The position numbers and the translations under genes were made by a program. The notes beneath the pieces are model-generated. The model was not told where the DNA came from and made no database searches. It worked only from the letters and a program-made list of their open reading frames with translations. Positions 11,501 to 22,956 of a stretch of 64,000 bases of DNA are shown here, one piece after another (the stretch's first letter is position 1; every line of letters starts with the position of its first letter). Source of the DNA: Nissolia schottii (taxonomy: Eukaryota; Streptophyta; Magnoliopsida; Fabales; Fabaceae); contig QANU01005108.1 in the NCBI GenBank assembly GCA_003254905.1, positions 1 through 64,000 of the forward strand. Direction: 5' to 3'.

Positions 11501-14500
11501 ATAAATGAAGATGTTGCATTGAATGAGTATACACATTAATCAAGATAGGATTAAGAATGGATGCATTATAGAGAAAGTTGCAATAACATCTATTGTGAAG
11601 TAGATTGTAAAATCTCGCCTTAGGTGGTTATGTTATGCGTGGAGAAGGCCTATAGAAGCTCATTAAGGAGAGTAGATCAGATGGAGGGTAGCCAAATAAC
11701 TCGATGTAGAGGGAGAACAAGAAAAACTATAAGCAAAACCATCAAAAAAGGATTAGATTTTAATGGCTGGGCTATGGACATGGTTCACGATAGGATACTA
11801 TGGCGCATCGCCTAACCCATGTAGTTGACCCCACCTAATGGGACAAGGTTTGGTTGTTGCTTAATTTTTTAATTAGGATCTATTTCTACTTTTCATATGC
11901 TACTTATATTCAAGGTCAGTGAAAAGTACCTGACATCATAGAAGTTCTTTCTCATTAATGAATTAGCGATTTCGAAAGCAAAAAGCAATTCCATAACTAC
12001 TTCTGTTTGCTTTATTTTCCTGCAGCCGATTTGGAAAATTTGTTGAGATTCAATTTGATAGGAATGGACGAATATCCGGTGCAGCAATTAGATCTTATCT
12101 GTTAGAGAGATCTCGTGTTTGCCAAATCTCAGATCCTGAGCGTAACTATCACTGTTTTTACCTTCTTTGTGCTTCTCCTCCTGAGGTAGGCATGTCAGAG
12201 CTTGATCTTCTATTTTTTTATTCTTCATTTCTTACATAAATTTCTTGGTAACATTCTGAATTTTTCATTGCTTTATTTAGGAAAAGGAGAAATATAAGTT
12301 AGGAGATCCTAGATCATTTCACTACCTTAATCAATCCAGTTGCTATGAGTTAGTTGGGGTTAATGCTGCTCAAGAATATCTTAGCACCAAGAGAGCCATG
12401 GATATTGTGGGAATCAGTCAAGAAGAGCAGGTAGGATTATGATCTTTAGTTATTCTACTAATTCTTTTAGCTGCCTCTGCAGACAGAACTCTTACGTAAA
12501 ATTAGTAATAAATCTCCTTCCTCCCAGGATGCAATTTTCAGAGTTGTAGCTGCTATTCTTCATCTTGGAAATGTTAAGTTTTCAAAAGCAGAAGAAACTG
12601 ATTCAGCAGTTCTAGAAGATGAAAAATCCAAGTTCCATCTCCAATTAACAGCAGAACTTCTCATGTGTGGCTGAATTTTGGCATTTATCATTGCACAATA
12701 TCTTTCTTTATATTAATATACTTATCTATTTAATTTATTCTTATTTCAGGTGTGATCCTAATGCTTTGGAAGATGCACTTTGTAAGCGTGTTATGATTAC
12801 CCCAGAAGAAATCATCAAAAGAAGTCTCGATGCTCTTGGTGCAACAGTTAGTAGGGATGGTTTGGCCAAGACGCTATATTCTCGTTTATTTGACTGGTAA
12901 TATAACTATATCGTGTAAAACTGTGAATATGAAATATAAAAATATATGTCCAATGCTTATTGCTATTACATTATTCATATCTGAATGTTTTCATATTTCA
13001 CTTACGGAAGAGTAAAGGTAACGATCAGTTACAATTAACTATTCTTTTTTTATGTCCAGGTTAGTCCAAAAAATTAATGTCTCCATTGGGCAGGATGCTA
13101 GCTCTAAAAGTCTCATTGGCATTCTTGACATATATGGCTTTGAAAGCTTTCAAACTAATAGGTAAGAATATATCATATTATTAACCATTCTTTTAATTAT
13201 GTTTGCATGATCTTGTTTAGACACAAACAGACCAAAGCGCACACATAAAGTCTTATACAATCAACATACGTTATTCTTATAATATCTACCCTATTTACTG
13301 CCGTTCCCATTGCTCCTAAGGTTCTTTACTTCACTTAGATTAGGTGGCTTGAACTCCTTATCCTCAACATGACTCTTCTCCCTCCCTGAATATGTTAATA
13401 TTTTTTGTTGGAACACTCAAACTCGCCCTTTCATTTTTGTTTCTTAGTGAATAGGATAAATCCAAGCTGATATAAATATTCAATTCCCTCTTTGCAGTTT
13501 TGAGCAATTTTGTATTAATTTCACAAATGAAAAGCTGCAGCAACACTTCAACCAGGTATGAGGTTAGTTTTTCATATATTTGACAACTTCAACTATGACT
13601 TTTCTCTAAACATGCAATCTGACCTCAATGATACCCTGCAGCATGTGTTTAAGATGGAACAAGAGAGATACACAAAAGAAGGGATTGACTGGAGTTACTT
13701 AGAATTTGTAGATAATCAAGATGTACTGGATCTCATTGAAAAGGTTTATACATACTTTATAGCTTTGTTTCATTTTGCTGTCTTTTTAGAAGTAGGCAAA
13801 TAACTGCTGACACACATTTCCAGTGAAAGGACCATAGCCAAATTTAATAGAATGGCTAGCTGCTAATAAGGACATAGCTAGGTTTAAATTAGATGGAGCA
13901 AATCTCATCTAATGTTCCAAGTGGGCTTGCAAGTTGCTTACTTGGGTATGTATTTTGTATTTGGTCTGTGTAAGTGAAAAGTATTGAAAGTAATATTCAA
14001 TATGCTTTGATACTTGAAAGACAATATGTTTACGATTGAATTGTTTGGGTGAGTTTACACTTAGCTTCATATAAAATATACATAAATTCATCAGATATTT
14101 ACAGTGGAAAGATAAATATTGTAACTAGAAGGCCTAATGTTTCAATGTTCCATTACACTGATCATGTTTCAAAAGCCATAATAATTACTAAGGCTATTTC
14201 CAACACAGCTACAACATTACTACAATATTTACTAAGCCTGTTGACATCACTCCCCTCAATCTGGGGCATAAACATGTGACTAAATTTATTTAGTCCTGTG
14301 ATTAGTATTGCCCGGGAAATAGTAGAAGTAATGGCATCGGAAACCTAGAGTCTTAGGAAGTAGTTAAGTCTTAATTACCTACTCTTGAAACTAAGCATGT
14401 ATTGCACTATGTATGGTACTCAGGTAATAAAACCTATTAACTCTTGAATCAAAGTCATTCTCCTGTACACTCTTGCTAAACTCCTCTATATTTTCCTACA

Positions 14501-17500
14501 AATTCAACATGGTAGCTGTTAAGGAAGGATGTCAAGGGGTAGACATTGCCAACCCCTTTAGGCTGTGTTTGAGAACCATTAACTAAGGTGACAGTGGGCA
14601 AATAATAGAAGTATAGAAACTGGAAAAAAAGAGCTTTATTACCAGAGATATGATAAGTGGCAACAAAATCAATGACCCAAGAAACTGAGGAGGCGGCAGA
14701 TTGAGAGAGACAAGCAAATGAATTACCAGTGTGTGTGCAATAGAAGCAATGAAATTAGAGTTTTGATGCTTCTCATACCATTTCAGAATATAAACGTTTG
14801 AAACATCTTTGGATCGACCTGTGGAGTCACCAGCAGCCATGGGTCACTGCAAGGGCTACAACAGAAACCAAAATACCTTGTAACAAACCAGTGGGTGGAT
14901 AAAGAGGAGGACAGATATAAAATTAGCAGGATAAAGCGAGTATAGCGGCAGCCGATAACCTTGTCGGATGCACCATCATGTGCTGCCATAGTGGAGGTAC
15001 ATGAATGAAGTGCCAGACAGCAGATAACACACTTTAGAGCGCGTCGGTGACTAGACAGGAGCGCGGCCACCAGGATCTGGCCGCGTAGGTGATGACAAGT
15101 CAGATGGTGTGGTTGGTGACCGAAACCAGATATGGAAAGGCAGTGGCTGTCAGTGGTTGACTGTGACAGGATGGTGCAGAAAGCTGACAGAAAGGGTCAT
15201 GACACGGAAGGTCTGAACAGAAGGGGACATGGTTCTCGACAAAAAAAATTCACGGGAGGATAGTGGGTCTTCCCAACAGCATGGATTTATGGTGCCTAAC
15301 ACTACCATCCTCTGTGACCTATAGCGTCACTATTTTGCTAGCAGGTTCCTAAGTTAGAAAGGGAACTCTACTTTATTAAGTATGGTAAAATGCCTTCCGC
15401 TTTGGAACATTTTTGGAATGTGTTTTTCGGATTTTACTTGGAGTATATTCTCTTAATCTGCTTTCAGCATGTTACGACACGAATATCTAAATCATTCCTT
15501 ATTTTGCAGAAACCAGGTGGAATCATTTCTCTGCTTGATGAAGCTTGGTATGAAGGAATTTCTTTATTATTCTTATATTACCAAATGCTGTGTATGCATT
15601 TTTATTCGGAAATAGCGTAATCTAGAAATGAGAGGAGTATCGTGGTTGTACTTGTGAGAAATAATTTCATGAGATTTAGAGCTTTCCAAGTGCTAGATTA
15701 AGTTTCATAACCCCATCATGCATTATATCTTTCAATTTATGGTTACTGTTTAAGTAGATGTCAATCTAAGATGCCTACATGTAATAGGATGTGAAACATT
15801 GATATTTGGCAGCTGGCACTATCGTGAACTAGGAATTCATATTCATTCTTGAATTTGAGGAGAAAGAATGGGCAAGTTTGGTCTTTCATTTACTAATAAC
15901 TTCTCATGGAGAAAATATGCACTATATTATGGTTGTTTTCTGATAATTCATATGCTTGACGCCATTGATGATTGCAAAACTGTTTATAGGCAGTGTACAA
16001 GGGTTGTTGCAGTTTTGAATTACTGATACCTTTTGTTGACATTTTCATTGTCTGCTTGCAGTATGTTTCCGAAGTCAACTCATGAAACATTTTCGCAAAA
16101 GCTTTATCAGACATTCAAAGATAACAAACGCTTCATCAAGCCAAAATTGGCACGCTCAGACTTCGCTGTTGTACATTATGCAGGGGAGGTGAGTTCGATT
16201 CTTCATCATTGCTATGTAGGTTATTATTTTCTAACTGTCGGTTTCTGCTTAAGGTGGTTATTTTTGCACTTCTTTTCAGGTTCAGTATCAGTCTGAGCAG
16301 TTTATAGACAAAAACAAAGACTATGTTGTTCCTGAACATCAAGACATGCTAAGTGGTTCGAAATGTTCATTTGTATCAGGCCTTTTCCCTCCACTTTCAG
16401 AGGAGACAGCCAAATCTGCGAAGTTTTCTTCTATTGGTTCTCGTTTTAAGGTATCTCAAATATGATTTTTGCCTTGTCTGTAGAATGTGGTAACTGATAA
16501 GATAAGTATAATTGAATGGCCAATGCTGTCTTACTGAATTATGCAGCTACAATTACAACAATTGATGGATACACTCAATATGACGGAGCCTCACTATATT
16601 AGATGTGTGAAGCCAAATAATGTGTTGAAACCTGGCATATTTGAGAATATGAATGTCATCCAACAATTACGTTCTGGAGTAAGTAGATTTTGGAATTAAG
16701 TTGTGTTATATTTGCTTTAAGGGTAGGACTGTTGGCACTTCCATTGCCTATTCACATTCTCCACTAACTACTTGTGAATAAGCAATTAGAAGTTGCAATA
16801 TTCCTTCCCTGCTTTATAGTTTATAAACTGACATTTGTAGAATTTGCACCCATTATTGATATTGTAGGGTGTTCTTGAAGCAGTAAGAATTAAATGTGCA
16901 GGATTCCCAACTCATAGGACTTTTCGTGAATTTTTAACTCGATCAGGCATTCTTGCTCCAGAGGTTCTTCGAGGAAAGTAAGTGTAACTTAATGCCAATT
17001 TTGGCTATGTTCTTTTAACTAGATAGTCCTGATGCCATTGTTTTCAACACTGGCATTTAATTAGATTACCTTCTTGAATTATCTGCATTTATGCAGCTTC
17101 GATGAAAAGGATGCGTGTAAAAGGATTTTGGAGAAGATTGGCTTGACAGGTTATCAGGTAGAACTGTAATCCTGTTGAATTTTATTTTGTTTGTTATCCT
17201 TAGCAACATTGAATTTGCTATACTTTAAATAAATTACCGTCATTTAGATACTCCTGTTTTAGCATTTTCCTAAATCTTTTTCTGGTACGTGTCCATTTCA
17301 TTTGGGGCATGAAATGAAAATGTGTAACTGTTCTTGACTTATGATGAAGCATTCTCAACCTAAATTCTTCACTGCAAGATGCTCTTTCTACATTCAGCTG
17401 AACTTTTTGTGATCTTGCAAATGTTGCAGATAGGGGAAACACAAGTATTCCTTAGAGCTGGTCAGATGGCTGAGTTGGATGCTCAGAGAGCACGCGTGCT

Positions 17501-20500
17501 CAGCAGTTCTGCAACAGTTATCCAGAAACAGACTAAAGCTCATTTTAGTCGGAAATCATATGTTGCATTGCAAAAGTCCTCTGTCTTTGTGCAATCCATT
17601 TGTAAAGGTGTGTCACACACACACACAAATATATTTTTTTGTGAAGGACAGAAGGGTTATTGACTCTGCCATGGTTTCTCTGGCTGAAACACCATTTTGG
17701 GGTTGTGGGGGGGGGGGTATGATGCTTTTCGGTTTCAGATACACCCACATTTAATCAAAATTAGATCCTTTTTCTTTCATGGTTTTCAAAGTAAGTAAAA
17801 AAAATCATCATCAAAACACTTGGAGAATTAACAGTGCATTGTCTTGAAGTCCAACACTTGAAAAATGGAGAAGAAAATACTCTCCATCATTTATAATATT
17901 TGATGTGATATTTATTAAAAATAAAAGTGAAGCGAAACATCAAAGAAACTCTGGTAATGATTTTTAAGAAGAAAAAGAAATTAGAAAATTGGCATCCAGT
18001 GACAAATATTTTTGAAGAAATCCTCTTCAATGTCCTCTGACCATGTTTCTTGTTGCTGAAAAAAAAATAACTTTCTTTCAAGCCAAAAAAATTGGAATTT
18101 ACCATCTATTCATGACACTATCTTTGTGTGGCCCTGGGTTGTTTTCCCTCCCAGTGCTTACTATTTAGAACTGTCTGAAACATACTATATTTGAATGTGA
18201 ACAATCAAAATTTGGTATGATGATCATTATCTCACAAATGTCTTTATGTTGCACCTAGTATCTACTCGTGAATGAAATGGGTACATTATGAAGACCTTAT
18301 ATAGGAGTTTGGTCCTGATGACATTTTTTTTGTATAGCTTCTTTGTTGCTTGCTCTCTAAAGCTTCAATTGAATTTGAAGCATGGATTGAAGTTCTACAA
18401 GCATAATTCAATCAATTTTGTTTGTGTACTTGAATGTTGTGACACTTAGGCGAACTGGCTCGGAGATCATATTATCACATGAAGAGGAAGGCAGCTGCAG
18501 TCAGAATTCAAAAGCATATGCGTGGAAAACTAACCAGAAAAAAATACTCTGAAATAAAGAATTCTGCCGTCATCTTGCAGACAGGATTTCGGGCAATGAC
18601 TGCTCTTGATCAGTTAAAATATAGGAAGAAAACTAATGCATCAACTAGTATTCAGGTTAGAGCTGTCCTAGTAATGTTAAATGTTTCTTTTTGGAGTGTA
18701 CCTTTTCTGTTGCCTGAAATTTAGGAATGAAAAAAATGCAGTCCTATTGGCGCCGACATAGAGCTCTCTTAGACTATCAGAATCTAAAGAAATTATCAAT
18801 CATTTCACAAAGCGTCAATCATTCAACGGAGAAACATGAAGAGAAGGTTGTATATATTTATATTTTTATTCTGTTTTTTATTCTCTTTTTCCTCTTGGGA
18901 GGTTTGCCCTTAGGGTATTCTCCTAAGGGGTTTTAATGAGGCTTGATCAATCAGAGCCATGCGTGTTATTGTGGTGGCTTCGAGTTGATTTTGTAGAATG
19001 CTCATTTCCATTGGGATTTCAATAAAGTCTGATCTTATTGAATACACACACACATACACTCCTCGTCTTTGTAACTAGTAGCAACGAGTAAGCTTTATCA
19101 ATACAGGACTATGCAATTGTTAGAGACATAGTTCAAAAGAAAACTGTTCAGAGCCCTCTCCTGAGAGCTTAAAGCTTTCAGATGTGCTACTTTGTTTACA
19201 GTTGGTGACAAATGTTATTAGGAGTGTCTCTGGTGCTGTAAAAGGCACTAACAACAATGACTACAGAGAAACCTGAAGCATTTGAAATAGGACTGGACAT
19301 TTGCAAATGGCCCAATATAAAGCATATGGCATAGGCTCTGATCTTGATATGGTATCAGAGCCTCTACAATCAAGTGGTCTAGAGTTCGATTCTTGCCGCC
19401 CCAGTCTTAAAAAAATGAACTGGTTTGCTATCATGGAATGCCAGGTTTTGGAGAATTCAGTGGAGATTGAGAATCTTTCAGTGGAAGAAGTTTCAAATGG
19501 TTCCCAAGAAGAATTCTCAAGTCCTTCCCATGATGTTGAAAGCACTAAGGCTTTCAGAGATTCCTTTAGTCCTTTCCAAGACAGTGAAAAGGTTGAAGCT
19601 CTTACTGCAGAAATAAAAAGCTTGAAGGTAAACTGAGTCTAACTATCATTTTCTCCACCTTTTGAAACATAAAGAATCTTTCGTTCTGAACTTCTCTGTC
19701 ATTCTTCTCATTTTCCAATTTTCTAACTTTAAATATTTGTTAAATAGATAAATCAAAGAGTTCCAGTATAGCATGGTACTTTTTGTTGTTGAATTACATG
19801 AAGGTTAAGAGGTGAGATAGCAAAAACATTCCTTTTTAAAGAGGCAAGATGAAGTTGATAATTAGTTAGATTGACGTTAAAGGCAAGCAAAATTATTGGT
19901 ATGTTAAAGATGAAGTGGATACTAACAATCTTGAAAATTCAAATAGATGTCATGACTGAGAACTCATACACATTGTATGTACGTAATATATATTCTCAGT
20001 ATGTGTGATATAAGACCAAGGACCTATAAAGGTGAAAAGAGCTGATCACAACATTGACTCAAGTATGAATGGTGAAGATCAAAGCATCATTTAAAGAATC
20101 TCATAATCTGTATTATAGTTGTTGAAATCATGGGTTTTAGATAGGAAAGGAAGATCAGAGAAAACAAAGGATATGATATATTATGATTTGATTCAAAATA
20201 TAAAGCATCAATCCCGGTTTATAATACTATAATCCTAATCTAATTAAATGAAGAAACGAATCATGAATTGTAAGGAAATATAGAAATCAGTCCTAAGAGA
20301 TCATTGGAGAATCTGAGATACTCATTAATGTTTTAAGATATGATGTGAGATATTATATGATAGATATAATAGACATAACTAGATATTTTCTTTATTTCTA
20401 ACAATAAGAAATTGGAGCTTTTATGTGGTCCAACTTTATGTAATAACAGGTTTTGGCATATGGTTATACAATATACAATTCACATTTGTGAAATTTATGC

Positions 20501-22956
20501 AATTATTGCATTGCACAGGTTAAGCTGCAGGCAGAAAAAGAAAGAGCTGATGAATGTGAAAGGAAATACGTAGAATCTCAAGAATCTAGTGAAGAGTTAC
20601 GGAAAAAATTAGCAGAAACTGAAAAAAGAGTATATCAGCTTCAGGATTCATTGAACAGGTAGTATTAATATTGTTACCTTGAGGATTAATGTAATCCTGA
20701 TATTTTGATTTTCTAATATAAAGATCCATCAAAGATATTTTAATACCTAGAGGAAAATTGATAGCATAATGGATTAGTTGACTTTTGTCACCCCCTCTAT
20801 GTACGTTTAGCTAAGTGAGACGTTATCTTATAGAACTTGTATAAACAATCATAAAAACCAGACTAGAGTGCTGAAAGGGTCTATTTAAGAGTCATAAACA
20901 CTCTTTATTCTTTAAGAATTAGCAGAAAGACCCTAAGCCCTAAATCCAATCAATTATTTTTTATGAATTGGCCGTTTAAAGTTTATTTTGATACATCATA
21001 TCCTTTTATAATATTCTTTTTGACTTAATCCAGTCAATTTCACTCATGACTTGTTCCTGACATGTGAAATGTATAGGATTGAGATTCTATACATTTGATG
21101 CTATATAAACATTTCTATCATTTTGAAGACGACCTTCAAACTTGGGATGCCAGGGTCAAGGTTTTTAGGGTAAAATAGAGTTTTGAAGATATCAGCTTCA
21201 GATGGTTGACAAATTGAAGGGAAAAAAAGAGCTAAGTTGTAGAAGAATAAAATCAACTTAGACTACATTCCCCTTTAGACATCATCCCTTGAGGTGAATG
21301 CATCAAAAACAGGAAGAAACTGATTTTCTTAATTATAAAAAAAAACTTGTGATTAACTCCAATTATTGACGTAATTGGAATTCCCAAAAGTATCTTTGTC
21401 ATTAAGATGGGGCAAACTGGTGCTTGAGAGATGTTAATGCATTTTTAGTTCTTTATCATCTTCAGAGGCTGCTGCTGGTGTCCTCCATTAGTATGTCATC
21501 CACATGGTGAATATTACAAGAGCTTAGATTTTGGGAGTTGGCTTTTTGAAAGTTTTAAAGTTAGCCTTGCATTGTGAGGAAGTTAGATGATATTACTTTT
21601 CAAAAGATGTGCTTCCATAATTTTATTTTAAAAAAAAAATTGCTAGAATTTATAGAAACAATTGTACATTTTCAATATTTTTTAGGAAGAAAATGTTTAA
21701 TAAACCAACTAAATAAAAAACAGCTAACATTTACAACATAATGGAAACTCTAAATTTCCTGTGGGCCATAATGGACATTATTGTTAATATAATATAACTT
21801 ATTGAAAATGGCAATAACTTATAATTTCTGAAATTGCTTACATTGTCTGCCTTTATGGACATTAATTTGAAATTTTGAATTTTAAAACTGAATACTATTT
21901 GATTAATGCTAGATCTGATTTAGTGTGTATCAGGATGATATCTTCTATGTCAAGTCAAGTCGCCGACCTGAAGATGATCTTAAGTACTTCATCAAGATTG
22001 AGTTCAACTTTTCGACCTATTGCTAGAGTTGATGTTGCTTCCAGTAACTCTGATACTTCATCTACAGACTCTGATTTCACATTTCCAGCTTCCGTTGCAA
22101 ATTCAGAAGCTCCCCCCAAGCCAAGCCCTTATTCACTAGTCGTTAAGGACATCACTGCAGGGGATGGATCAGGTCAGTCCAACTTTAGGAGAAAATAATT
22201 TGATAGTTAGAGAAGTATAGCCGCTAATTTAGAAATATCATTTCATCTTTATTATACATGGAATTTTTAAGAGTAGAAGTACTCCTTTACAGATCTTGGG
22301 TTTTTTTTTGTTTTTTAATATTTTTTATTCTGGGGTTTACTACATAATATCACAAGGTAGAGGGACTAGGGTTTAGTTGCTTCCTATAATAATACACTCT
22401 TAAGTTTGTGTGTTTTGTTTTGGAGGGGAAGGAAAGGAAATCAAGGGTTTTGGGGGGGCTTAGTTATGATTTTGACATGTTAAAACCATGGTTATGTCCC
22501 CCAAAACCTTTCCTTTCCTTTCCTTTCCTTTCTTGCCAAAACTAAACTCACAAACACAACCTAAAAGAATAAGAGGATAGAGCAATTGTATGCTATCTGA
22601 ACTAGTTATCTATTCAACAATCATTTATATTTATATACAAGAGACATTAACTACTACTACTATTTACAAGAAGACTTAGTGACGACATTATTTCAAAGAT
22701 TACTCTATCATGTTTACAAGACATATTCAGAACAACACTTATATGCATCTAAAATGATGGTAACAACACTTGTAAAAACTTACAAAGAATGGCTTGTATT
22801 TGGATTTTACTTTTAAGTTTCGCTTAAATTGTCCGTTGGTTATTTATAAAGAAACAAAACTAAGGGAGTTTGACGGTATCACTTTTCCTTTTCCTTATGG
22901 TTGCATTTTCAGGATCTGAAAGTGAAAAGGAGGGTTCATTTGATGATTTCTTCTAG
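5563..22956 (+). CDS. Short-tailed class XI myosin (XI-J-like)
   Basis: Actin-based motor. My 26-exon model: 5563-5565, 5876-6004, 6936-7079, 7186-7331, 7408-7564, 8387-8445, 12026-12185, 12281-12430, 12528-12664, 12750-12896, 13060-13161, 13498-13555, 13642-13743, 15510-15547, 16062-16188, 16280-16450, 16547-16678, 16868-16977, 17097-17157, 17430-17607, 18450-18655, 18742-18846, 19445-19627, 20519-20658, 21934-22172, 22913-22956. All junctions keep frame and give about 1075 residues. Visible parts: N-terminal SH3-like domain (about 7-55); motor with P-loop GESGAGKT (156-163), switch I NDNSSRFGK (209-217) and switch II DIYGFE (434-439); about six IQ-like motifs (735-865, the last weak); a short coiled coil (about 918-983); a Ser/Asp-rich tail ending SFDDFF. 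The roughly 400-residue DIL cargo domain of most XI myosins is absent. From memory, Arabidopsis XI-J is also short-tailed, so I infer that orthology. Class XI membership is clear from motor similarity; cargo is unknown. Confidence 0.88.
7925..7995 (+). mobile_element. RTE-type LINE 3' tail remnant in myosin intron 5
   Basis: The sequence CTTATCCCACCTAGT is followed by TTGGTTGTTGTTGTTG. This is the typical end of plant RTE-type LINEs and resembles the end of the larger LINE in intron 6 (11828-11865). Only the tail is left, with no coding part. Confidence 0.45.
9517..10452. mobile_element. Non-autonomous Mutator-like element (936 bp) nested in the LINE
   Basis: It is flanked by a perfect 9-bp direct repeat TATTACAAA (9508-9516 and 10453-10461). 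Terminal inverted repeats of about 38 bp start GGGCTAATTATACCAACC on the left and GGCAGAATTACATCAACC on the right (reverse complement). Both continue into ...AAGGTTCATTGATA, and weaker inverted similarity reaches about 100 bp. A 9-bp duplication with long TIRs is typical of the Mutator superfamily. No transposase is present. The middle (about 9660-9990) is more GC-rich and could be captured sequence. Confidence 0.85.
10775..11014. mobile_element. Fold-back MITE (240 bp) nested in the LINE
   Basis: Nearly the whole element is one inverted repeat. The left arm starts GAGTAAAACATCATTTTTG and the right arm ends with its near-complement, AAAAATGATGTTTTATTC; the centre, around CCCTGGGGTTAAG, is also near-palindromic. 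Flanks CTTTTTATCC (10765-10774) and CTTTTTACCC (11015-11024) match at 9 of 10 bases, which suits a Mutator-type MITE. LINE codons (SPYLF, then a [11 protein letters not shown]-like stretch) continue across the insertion. Confidence 0.8.
14240..14840 (-). mobile_element. Copia-type protease-region remnant in myosin intron 13 (fossil)
   Basis: The minus strand reads [19 protein letters not shown] followed by a [16 protein letters not shown]-like stretch, matching the protease region of plant Ty1/copia elements (usually WVIDSGASDHITG). Sequence near 14250-14275 resembles the pol end just before the 3' LTR in such elements. Most of the element is missing, LTR pairs are not recognisable, and it carries several breaks. 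It is old. The extent of related sequence towards 15250 is uncertain. Confidence 0.6.
19285..19415 (+). repeat. tRNA-like / primer-site-like repeat fragment with hairpin
   Basis: GGCTCTGAT (19333-19341) and ATCAGAGCC (19353-19361) form an inverted repeat, and the second arm is part of TGGTATCAGAGC, the usual initiator-tRNA primer-site sequence. An AGAGTTCGATTCT box-B-like motif and an A-run (19410-19415) follow. It could be a SINE or a small LTR/TRIM scrap. It ends some 30 bases before the acceptor of myosin exon 23. Confidence 0.35.
22403..22562. mobile_element. Fold-back repeat (MITE-like) in the last myosin intron
   Basis: The left arm (GTTTTGGAGGGGAAGGAAAGG) and right arm (CCTTTCCTTTCCTTTCTTGCC) are near-complements. 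Both also carry GGGTTTTGGGGG / CCCCCAAAACC inner arms around a loop near 22465-22490. The outer ends (AAGTTTGTGTG / CAAACACAACCT) also pair loosely. No clear target duplication was found. Confidence 0.5.

Larger units (their letters stand above)
8735..11866 (+). mobile_element. RTE-type LINE in myosin intron 6, degenerate and twice interrupted
   Basis: The translation shows, in order: a pre-RT segment ([31 protein letters not shown], about 8990-9040); palm motifs ([15 protein letters not shown], about 10555-10605; [27 protein letters not shown]); and the C-terminal signature [21 protein letters not shown] (about 11660-11735). The 3' end is the usual plant RTE end, GACCCCACCTAATGGGACAAGG. Stops and frame changes are scattered along it, so it is dead. 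Two DNA elements (9517-10452 and 10775-11014) sit inside it, and the LINE reading continues on the far side of each. It has the same orientation as the host gene and makes up most of intron 6. Confidence 0.85.
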
